A DNA stretch of 64,000 nt from positions 1 through 64,000 of the forward strand of contig JAEEJK010000043.1 in assembly GCA_016281815.1 (NCBI GenBank), written 5' to 3'. Each line of letters begins with the position of its first letter. Position 1 is the stretch's first letter. The translations under genes were made by a program, and so were the position numbers. The notes under the pieces were generated by a model. That model searched no databases. It worked only from the letters and a program-made list of their open reading frames with translations, and was not told the DNA's origin. This stretch comes from Prevotella sp. Its GTDB lineage: Bacteria > Bacteroidota > Bacteroidia > Bacteroidales > Bacteroidaceae. This document shows, one piece after another, positions 58,498 through 64,000 of this stretch.

Positions 58498-58953
58498 ATG
58501 AAAAAACTTTTGACCATTCTTGTATTGCTGTTTGCTTTCTCCATGGTTCATGCCGACAATTCGACTAACCTGGTCATCAAGCAGAAGGCGGGCAACGAAA
58601 CTATTTTGTCGCTCGACTCCAAACCCATTATCACGTTCGAGGGAGAGTACATGATTGTAAAGAATGACTTCGCCACCATCTCCTTTCCCATCGCAGATGT
58701 CGACCAGTATAGTGTGTCCACTTCGACTGATGTCAAGGAAATACACTCCCAGCCACGTCTCTTGAATGGTCAGGTCACCATTAATGATTTGCCCAAGGGA
58801 TCAAAGGCATATATCCATTCCATAGACGGAAAGGTCATCCGGGAATTTGATGCAAATGGCTTAGGTACAGTGACCTTCAACCTGCGTGACCTGCCAAAAG
58901 GCACCTATATTATCAGTGCCCCGAATACCAGATTTAAGATGTCCAATAAGTAG
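58498..58953 (+). CDS. Small secreted protein with type IX-like C-terminal domain
   Basis: 151 residues from the ATG at 58498 (58492 adds Met-Pro). Signal peptide (ends MVHA), an N-terminal beta-hairpin part (LVIKQKAGNETILSLDSKPIITF), and a C-terminal domain like T9SS type A sorting signals (LNGQVTINDLPKGSKAYIHSIDGKVIREF; FNLRDLPKGTYIISAPN). There is little else, so the protein is almost only the sorting-like module. It lies 24 bases before the FISUMP gene, in the same direction, so they are probably co-transcribed. Confidence 0.6.
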   Translation: MKKLLTILVLLFAFSMVHADNSTNLVIKQKAGNETILSLDSKPIITFEGEYMIVKNDFATISFPIADVDQYSVSTSTDVKEIHSQPRLLNGQVTINDLPKGSKAYIHSIDGKVIREFDANGLGTVTFNLRDLPKGTYIISAPNTRFKMSNK

Positions 58954-58977
58954 TAACCTTCATCAAAACCACTCATC

Positions 58978-59808
58978 ATGAGAAAGATTTTTTTACTCAC
59001 CGCCTTCACATGCCTGTTTACCGTTTTCTGCCACGCTCAGAAGAAATACGAAATGGTCGTTGAGAAGACCGACGGCTCGAACATTGTTGTCAACACCGAG
59101 GACATCATACGCACCTATTTCCGGGAGAGGACAGGAGGTGGTAATAATGAGGGAGGTATTGGTGATACCTCACAAGCATACCTTGCCTGCCCCGATAACC
59201 ACCACCCCCACATGATTGACCTCGGACTGCCCTCCGGCACAAAGTGGGCATGCTGCAACGTAGGCGCTCCCTTGCCCGAGACAGTTGGCGGTTACTACGC
59301 ATGGGGCGAGACACAGGAGAAGAGTGTATACAATTCAGTTAATTATCAGTATGCCACCGGAGTGGACGATGATGGTGACGGCAGGTATGATGACCACCAT
59401 AGTGATACAGATGCGTATGGTGTTTGGCAGTACCTTGGTTCCGACATCGCTGGCACCCAGTATGATGTTGCCTATGTGAAGTGGGGCGGCCCTTGGCGGA
59501 TGCCAACATGTGACCAAATCGAGGAATTGCTCCAATGGTGTGATGTCAAATGGACAAGCCGGAATGGAATCAAAGGATGCCTATTTACCAGTTATAAATC
59601 CGGTGGCACTATCTTCTTGCCAGCGGCGGGCTACCGCCTCGGCTCCGACCTTTACTATGCCGGCTCGCGCGGCTACTACTGGTCGTCCACGCAGTACCCG
59701 TCGTACGCGGTCGACGCCTACTACCTGTACTTCAATTCGGGCGGCACTGGCGCGGACTTCCTCAGCCGCAGCTACGGTCGAAGCGTCCGCCCGGTAGTCA
59801 GAAAATAG
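58978..59808 (+). CDS. Secreted FISUMP-domain protein with a variable-looking C-type-lectin-like tail
   Basis: 276 residues. Signal peptide (ends CHAQ), a short linker (KYEMVVEKTDGSNIVVNTEDIIRTYF), then a domain like the Fibrobacter succinogenes major paralogous domain: IDLGLPSGTKWACCNVGA, GGYYAWGETQEKSVYN, WRMPTCDQIEELLQW, and a tail with GYYWSSTQYPSYAVDAYYLYF and GRSVRPVV. Related C-type-lectin folds carry the variable region of diversity-generating retroelements at this place. Here the last 160 bases are 64% GC against 47% for the 160 before, with many NNC codons (36 of 54) and Tyr, Ser, Gly, Asp at positions usually varied. No reverse transcriptase is in the window. Probably surface-exposed ligand binder. 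Confidence 0.7.
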   Translation: MRKIFLLTAFTCLFTVFCHAQKKYEMVVEKTDGSNIVVNTEDIIRTYFRERTGGGNNEGGIGDTSQAYLACPDNHHPHMIDLGLPSGTKWACCNVGAPLPETVGGYYAWGETQEKSVYNSVNYQYATGVDDDGDGRYDDHHSDTDAYGVWQYLGSDIAGTQYDVAYVKWGGPWRMPTCDQIEELLQWCDVKWTSRNGIKGCLFTSYKSGGTIFLPAAGYRLGSDLYYAGSRGYYWSSTQYPSYAVDAYYLYFNSGGTGADFLSRSYGRSVRPVVRK

Positions 59809-59854
59809 TGCATCCTTCCCAAAAGAATCAATGCCCCCGACCCAACGTCTAATT

Positions 59855-59944
59855 CGGCAAATCCCACTCACGGACAGGCGGTGGGGCGTAGGCCTCCCAA
59901 GGCCTACATCCAGCCCCACTGCAGGCCGTGAGTGGGATTTGCCG
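59855..59944. repeat. 90-bp near-perfect hairpin element
   Basis: Outer arms CGGCAAATCCCACTCACGG (59855-59873) / 59926-59944, perfect over 19 bp; then GTGGGGC (59881-59887) / 59913-59919 and GTAGGCCT (59888-59895) / 59900-59907, both perfect. It lies 46 bases after the FISUMP stop. Confidence 0.85.
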
Positions 59945-59974
59945 CTTTTGACACACCACAAATGTCCGCCAGCA

Positions 59975-60018
59975 AGTAGGGACGCGATGTATTGCGTCCG
60001 CTTCCCCACAAATGTCCC
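59975..60018. repeat. Dispersed 44-bp repeat, copy 2
   Basis: Two base changes from the copy at 58376-58419; one breaks the palindrome (ATTGCG instead of ATCGCG). Between 60020 and 60260 I see no gene, only AT-rich sequence with weak hairpins. Confidence 0.85.
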
Positions 60019-60262
60019 TACTCATTCCACAGGTGGCATTCATTGTAGGCACTTTTTTACTTCGTTGATTTTTGTTGTGTTTCGGCATAACCGTTGTAAA
60101 GCATCGCTCTGCTCTCTCTACTTAAATATTTCGCAAGCATCAGCGTTTCGCGAATGCTTTCCCATAATGTTTTTCTATTTTTTTCTGAAGCGAAGCGGTT
60201 TTTGATCTTCTCTCTTTAACAAATAAAATCGACCCGTACGATTGGATTGGGAAAAAGGTTTT

Positions 60263-60350
60263 CGGACATGCATAAAGCAAGTCCCTACGACATTTTTGCA
60301 CCCGCCAAAGGGCCTGTTGCAACTGTAGGAACTTGCTTTATGCATGTCCG
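60263..60350. repeat. Inverted-repeat element with 26-bp arms
   Basis: Arms 60263-60288 and 60325-60350 are complementary at 25 of 26 positions around a 36-nt centre. It resembles a small mobile-element relic or a repetitive hairpin, but no target duplication is visible. Confidence 0.8.
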
Positions 60351-60419
60351 TACAAAAGCCAGCGGTCGGTCACTTTTCAACCGTACAGGTTGAATAGAAT
60401 TGACCTTGCAGAAACTATA

Positions 60420-60489
60420 AATTTTCAATTTTCAATTTTCAATTTTCAATCTTCAATCTTTAATTTTCAATTTTCAATTTTCAATTTTA
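60420..60489. repeat. Heptamer array after the Sel1 gene (10 units)
   Basis: Ten units, mostly AATTTTC (GAAAATT on the coding strand); the last unit includes the TAA stop of the Sel1 gene (60487-60489). Confidence 0.9.
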
Positions 60490-61131
60490 AACAATCCTAT
60501 ACCCATTCTCCTTGCACCAGTCGATGGCAGGACGGTAACCTTGTGTCATCGCCTTCCTCATCCATCGCAGGCCGGTCTCCTTGTCCTCCTTGACACCGGT
60601 GCCAGTCATGAGAAACCATCCGGTGGCAAACTGCGCCTGGGCATCACCGCCATTGGCAGCCAACTCATACCAAAAGGCGCACTCCTCCAGGTTGCGCTCC
60701 ACACCATCGCCGTTCCAATAGGCGGCACCCACGTTTTTCTGTGACTGCACATGTCCTTGGAAGGCCGCCTCGCGGTACCATTCGAAGGCCTTGGTGTGAT
60801 CCTGTTCGACACCGCTGCCGAGGTAATAGGCGTTGGCGACATTCACCTGCGACTGCATATCACCTTTCAGGGCCGCTTTGAGATACCACTCAAAGGCGAG
60901 CGTCATGTTCTGCTCCACACCGTCGCCTCGGTAATAACATTCGGCAACATTGAAACAGCCATAGAGGTCATCGGCGGAGGCAGCCCGAAGATACCATTGG
61001 AAAGCCATCTCATGGTCTTCGGTGACACCGTGGCCACGCATATAGCAGACCCCAAGGTTGTTCATCGCCTTGGGGTCGCCTTCATTCGCTTGTTTGCGGT
61101 ATGCGTTCGCTGTTTCGCGCTCTTTGCTCAT
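60487..61131 (-). CDS. Sel1-like repeat protein
   Basis: 214 residues, no signal peptide. About five Sel1 repeats of 36 residues are plain: AMNNLGVCYMRGHGVTEDHEMAFQWYLRAA, CFNVAECYYRGDGVEQNMTLAFEWYLKAA, and three more ending at GTGVKEDKETGLRWMRKA. Sel1 proteins are cytoplasmic or periplasmic solenoids that hold partners together. No neighbour points to a partner. Its stop codon adjoins a ten-unit heptamer array. Confidence 0.85.
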   Translation of the reverse strand: MSKERETANAYRKQANEGDPKAMNNLGVCYMRGHGVTEDHEMAFQWYLRAASADDLYGCFNVAECYYRGDGVEQNMTLAFEWYLKAALKGDMQSQVNVANAYYLGSGVEQDHTKAFEWYREAAFQGHVQSQKNVGAAYWNGDGVERNLEECAFWYELAANGGDAQAQFATGWFLMTGTGVKEDKETGLRWMRKAMTQGYRPAIDWCKENGYRIV

Positions 61132-61231
61132 CGCAAAAGTTTTAACGATAATCTGTAAGTCAGGACGTTGATGTTGTTAACATATAATTACCATTAATAA
61201 TTCATGAATTTTTAGGTATGAAATTAATGAA

Positions 61232-61285
61232 CAATTCTTGGACGAGCCAAGCGGCAGAGCCGAGCGCGTGGTAATTCGTGTTATT
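61232..61285. other. Upstream region of the Sel1 gene with a GC-rich island
   Basis: In the otherwise AT-rich gap 61132-61305 a stretch around 61238-61274 is GC-rich (GGACGAGCCAAGCGGC, then AGAGCCGAGCGCG), which resembles intergenic repeats I recall from Prevotella genomes; only one copy is in this window. AATTCATGAATT (61199-61210) is a perfect palindrome nearby. Confidence 0.35.
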
Positions 61286-61305
61286 ACACCTGCTTATTAT
61301 TGTAT

Positions 61306-62784
61306 CTACAGAATAGTCTTCACTGCCTCGAGCATGCCCTTCTCCTGAATCAGGTCAAGGTCTTTCTTCACGAGTTCTGCCAGACCGGGAACAGCATGGA
61401 GATCCTCACCCCAGATGCTGGTGGCGCCAAGCACGCCGTCGGTCACCTTCTGGGTGTCGCCGGTAGCCCACAGTTCTTTCAGCAGGTCCATGATCTTCTG
61501 GTCGTCATTGGGTGTGATCTCTGCGCCATCGGCACGCTTTCCACCCTTGTAGTAGGTGATGATGGCAGCCAGACCCATCACGAGGCCCTGGGGCAGTACG
61601 CCCTTGCGCTCGAGATACACCTTCACGCCGGGGAGGTCGCGGGCGCAGAACTTCGGGAAGGAGTTGAGCATGATGCTGGTCACCTGATGATCGACGAACG
61701 GGTTGTTGAAGCGCTCCAGCACATCGGCGGCAAACTTCTTCAGTTCGTCCATCGGGAGGTTGAGGGTCTCCATGAGTTCCTCAAACTGCACCTTGTGGAT
61801 ATATTTGCCGATGACCTCATGGTTGCAAGCATCGCGCACGATATCGACACCGCTCAGGTAGGCGACGGGGGAGAGTACGGTATGCGGACCGTTGAGCAGG
61901 GTCACCTTGCGCTCGTGATAAGGCTTCTCGCTCTCTGCGATGAGCACATGCAAACCGGCCTTCTCTGCCGGGAACTCAGCACGCAGTTCTTCGCAGGTCA
62001 TGTTCTCTGCTTTCTCAATCACCCAGAGGTGGAACACTTCTGCCTGTACGACGAGGTTGTCCTTGTAACTGATCTTCTGCTGGATCTCGGCAATCTCCTT
62101 GCGGGGGAAGCCCGGTACGATACGGTCGACGAGAGTGGCGCAGACATAGCAATATTTGGTGAACCACTCCTTGAATCCCTCGTAGTCGGCTCCGAAGTCG
62201 TCCTTCCACAGTTCGATATACTGATAGATGCACTCCTTCAGGTGATGGCCGTTGAGGAAGATGAGTTCGCAGGGCATGATGATGAGGCCCTTGGTGGGGT
62301 CACCCTCGAAGGTCTGATAGCGGCGGTAGAGCAACTGCACGAGTTTGCCGGGGTAACTGCTGGCGGGAGCGTCGCTGAGTTTGCAGGCGGGGTCGAAAGC
62401 GATGCCTGCCTCTGTGGTATTGGAAATCACAAAGCGGATCTCGGGCTGGTCAGCGAGAGCCATGTATGCCCAGTTCTGGGTATAGGGGTTGATGGCGCGT
62501 GAGACAACGTCGATGCGCTCGAGGCTGTTGACGGCCTCACCGTTCTCGCGGCCCTGAAGGTTGACGTGATAGAGACAGTCCTGACCGTTGAGCCAGTCGA
62601 CCATACCGCGCTCGATGGGCTGCACCACCACTACGCTGCCGTTGAAATCGGTGCGCTGGTTCATCTTCCACAGAATCCAGTCTACAAAGGCACGGAGGAA
62701 GTTACCCTCACCAAACTGAATGACTTTCTCGGGCATGACGCTCTTCGGTGCTGTCCGCTTGTTCAATTCTTGCAATCTTTTCAT
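61306..62784 (-). CDS. uxaB: Tagaturonate reductase (altronate oxidoreductase)
   Basis: 492 residues. It interconverts D-tagaturonate and D-altronate with NAD(H) in galacturonate breakdown. It belongs to the long-chain mannitol dehydrogenase group: the N-terminal nucleotide fold (VIQFGEGNFLRAFVDW, VVVVQPIERG), and the conserved KVTLLNGPHT in the catalytic part, where Lys, Asn and His are the active-site residues. No other galacturonate gene is in the window, so it is a single-gene unit here, with a good promoter (62824-62853). In the plant-glycan context it would use pectin sugars. Confidence 0.9.
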   Translation of the reverse strand: MKRLQELNKRTAPKSVMPEKVIQFGEGNFLRAFVDWILWKMNQRTDFNGSVVVVQPIERGMVDWLNGQDCLYHVNLQGRENGEAVNSLERIDVVSRAINPYTQNWAYMALADQPEIRFVISNTTEAGIAFDPACKLSDAPASSYPGKLVQLLYRRYQTFEGDPTKGLIIMPCELIFLNGHHLKECIYQYIELWKDDFGADYEGFKEWFTKYCYVCATLVDRIVPGFPRKEIAEIQQKISYKDNLVVQAEVFHLWVIEKAENMTCEELRAEFPAEKAGLHVLIAESEKPYHERKVTLLNGPHTVLSPVAYLSGVDIVRDACNHEVIGKYIHKVQFEELMETLNLPMDELKKFAADVLERFNNPFVDHQVTSIMLNSFPKFCARDLPGVKVYLERKGVLPQGLVMGLAAIITYYKGGKRADGAEITPNDDQKIMDLLKELWATGDTQKVTDGVLGATSIWGEDLHAVPGLAELVKKDLDLIQEKGMLEAVKTIL

Positions 62785-62823
62785 TTGTTTTATAGATTAA
62801 GTTGATGTTTGTTTTTCGTATTG

Positions 62824-62853
62824 CAAAGGTAGGCATTAATTCCCAAATCGCAA
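62824..62853 (-). promoter_or_regulatory. Promoter for uxaB
   Basis: Minus strand TTG (62851-62853), 19-nt spacer, TACCTTTG (62824-62831). Start near 62818, leader about 34 nt. Confidence 0.7.
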
Positions 62854-62903
62854 GCGTTATTCTTGTATTTTTACACGAAAAGGTTTACGAACAATGATAT
62901 CTT

Positions 62904-62938
62904 AATTTTCAATTTTCAATCTTCAATTTTCAATCTTC
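62904..62938. repeat. Heptamer array at the stop codon of the AAA/PD-(D/E)XK gene (5 units)
   Basis: Five units of AAT(T/C)TTC. The TGA stop (62930-62932) lies in the fourth unit and the last two codons, Glu-Asp, are encoded by the array, as in the symporter gene at 6630. Confidence 0.85.
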
Positions 62939-64000
62939 AATAATAAATTCCGTCATGGCGCGCTTTTCCACGTCGAAACCAATGCCGGCCTTCACGATGC
63001 GGCGGCCGTCGGTGGCATAGCGCAGGGCATAGCCCTTGTCGTTGATTTGGTCAAGGGCATCCTGTGCCGTGCCGTTGATCTTGAGTTCCATCACGTAGAT
63101 GGTGTCGGGCATGAATACCACCATGTCTGTACGCCCACGGGCGCACTTCACTTGCGTCTGCACGTAGACGTTGAGCATGGAGAAGATGAGGTAGAACGAC
63201 CATTCGTAGAAACCCTCGGCGGTGGAGACCTCTTCTAATTTCTTCTTGAACCCCTCTACGTAGGGCAATTCCTCAAGATATGCCTGCAGTTCGCGCAGGG
63301 CCAGGTCGGTATCCGATTGCCGCAGGGCGCGCCAGAAACGCACGGCAAAGCCTGCTTGCACATCGCTGCCGCGTACTCCGGCGACAACTGGCAGCAGTCC
63401 CTCCGTGAAGCCCACACGCACTTCCTTGTTGGGGAGGCCCAGTGTATAAATCTGGCTGTAAAAGTCGTAGTCCTTGATGGTCATGTATCCGCTCTGGTAG
63501 AGCAGGGGGAGGGCGTCAAGCATATTCTCCGTGGGCTGGTCGAAAGCCGACGCTGGCACTTCAAGCCCATCGAGTTTGGTGATATCTGTGCGAAAATGGC
63601 GCATCTGGCGGATGAGGTAGGACGGTGTGCCACTCTCAAACCAAAAGTTGTTCAGCCGACGCTCATTAAAAGCCTTCATCAGACTGAAGGGGTTGTAGAT
63701 ATCGGGCGACTCTTCAGAAAAATGATAGCCGTCGTAGGTAGAACGCAGCATCTCGCGCATTTCCTCAGGAGTGCATTTGTAACGCTCTGCCAAACGTTCC
63801 ACGTCGGTTTTCATCTGCGTGTCAATCTCCTCGCCGGTAATGCCGCAGATGGCAGCAAACTCGGGGAGGAGCGAGATGTTGGTGATGTTGTTGAGGGTGG
63901 AGAAGATGCTGAGTTGCGAGAACTTGGTGATGCCGGTGATGAAGCAGAACCGGATCATCGCCTCATCGGCCTTGAGACACTGGTAGAATTCCTGCATCAC
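62930..64000 (-). CDS. AAA-ATPase-like protein with PD-(D/E)XK nuclease-like domain (5' end cut)
   Basis: The frame is open to the window edge, so at least 356 C-terminal residues are present; the GTG-ATG at the edge is not the start. The sequence shows the family annotated as AAA-ATPase-like plus DUF1703: CFITGITKFSQLSIFSTLNNITNI, YDGYHFSEESPDIYNPFSLMKAF, NFWFESGTPSYLI, and a C-terminal PD-(D/E)XK core (GRTDMVVFMPDTIYVMELKI, with Asp and the ELK pair). Such proteins are abundant in Bacteroidota and may be defence-related or remnants of mobile elements; the function is unproven. Its stop is in a heptamer array. Confidence 0.85.
   Translation of the reverse strand: MMQEFYQCLKADEAMIRFCFITGITKFSQLSIFSTLNNITNISLLPEFAAICGITGEEIDTQMKTDVERLAERYKCTPEEMREMLRSTYDGYHFSEESPDIYNPFSLMKAFNERRLNNFWFESGTPSYLIRQMRHFRTDITKLDGLEVPASAFDQPTENMLDALPLLYQSGYMTIKDYDFYSQIYTLGLPNKEVRVGFTEGLLPVVAGVRGSDVQAGFAVRFWRALRQSDTDLALRELQAYLEELPYVEGFKKKLEEVSTAEGFYEWSFYLIFSMLNVYVQTQVKCARGRTDMVVFMPDTIYVMELKINGTAQDALDQINDKGYALRYATDGRRIVKAGIGFDVEKRAMTEFIIED

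Noticed and set aside
58376..60350. Insertion sequence or transposon ends
   Set aside because: No transposase gene, no long terminal repeats around a gene, and no target duplication; only short palindromic repeats.
60333..60593. Open frame with repeated Asn-Phe-Gln-Phe-Ser
   Set aside because: It reads through the heptamer array antisense to the Sel1 gene; a repeat artefact.
61300..62502. 400-residue plus-strand open frame opposite uxaB
   Set aside because: The minus-strand frame is a full-length tagaturonate reductase with conserved motifs; the antisense frame is a shadow of its codon bias.

Overview
This window looks like a chromosomal segment of a Bacteroidota organism, most probably a gut or rumen Prevotella-type species (Prevotella/Segatella/Xylanibacter). 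The reasons are: SusC/SusD pairs, hybrid two-component regulators (HTCS) that are membrane-bound and end in AraC-type DNA-binding domains, GH97/GH95/GH32/GH10 enzymes, type IX-like C-terminal domains, promoters of the Bacteroidota form TTTG-N19/20-TAnnTTTG, and a GH10-CE1 fusion with the layout of the Prevotella ruminicola xylanase/feruloyl esterase. I found no rRNA, tRNA, insertion sequence, prophage or CRISPR array.

Layout. 0-1.1 kb: end of an FtsX-type permease and its ATPase. 1.3-5.8 kb: an SGNH esterase, a C39-fold secreted protein and a GH95 fucosidase-type enzyme. 5.8-9.3 kb (minus): a four-gene operon of two DUF4230 proteins, a sodium/alanine-type symporter and a metallo-beta-lactamase-fold lipoprotein. 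9.4-16.0 kb (minus): an Omp28-like thioredoxin-fold protein, a DUF5107-TPR protein and a sugar porter. 16.4-18.0 kb: an AlbA_2/ATPase-fold regulator. 18.4-21.2 kb (minus): a TonB-dependent receptor preceded by a tiny Cys/His-rich membrane protein, probably for metal uptake. 21.3-36.0 kb: a complete fructan (levan-type) utilisation locus: HTCS sensor, a structured intergenic RNA candidate, SusC, SusD, DUF4960 surface glycan-binding protein, two GH32 enzymes, sugar importer and fructokinase. 36.4-45.2 kb: drug/metabolite transporter, an acidic protein of unknown function, GH97, a DUF4139 chimera, a small Spy-like protein and a TAT-exported aldo/keto reductase with ferredoxin motifs. 45.2-53.8 kb: a xylan esterase/xylanase operon and its HTCS. 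53.9-64 kb: lipoproteins, an M16 protease, a repeat-rich stretch with small secreted proteins (one with a C-type-lectin-like hypervariable-looking tail), a Sel1 protein, tagaturonate reductase and the 3' part of an AAA/PD-(D/E)XK protein.

How it fits together. The fructan locus reads as a closed circuit: extracellular fructan is bound by the SusD and DUF4960 lipoproteins, cut by the lipoprotein GH32, imported through SusC, cut to fructose by the second GH32 in the periplasm, sensed there by the HTCS, imported and phosphorylated. A pair of sequence motifs upstream of both susC and the second GH32, at nearly the same distance from the -7 element, looks like the regulator's operator. The xylan locus removes acetyl and probably feruloyl groups and cuts the backbone.

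The observations I find most worth following: the fructan HTCS has lost its entire ATP-binding catalytic domain (its phosphoacceptor His and receiver Asp are 143 residues apart, versus 303 in the xylan HTCS); the shared fructan operator; two candidate non-coding RNAs; a GC-rich, diversity-element-like C-terminus in a secreted FISUMP-type protein; and heptamer repeat arrays of the form GAARANT that contain or abut the stop codons of four minus-strand genes. All family assignments are from reading the translated sequence; no database search was run.
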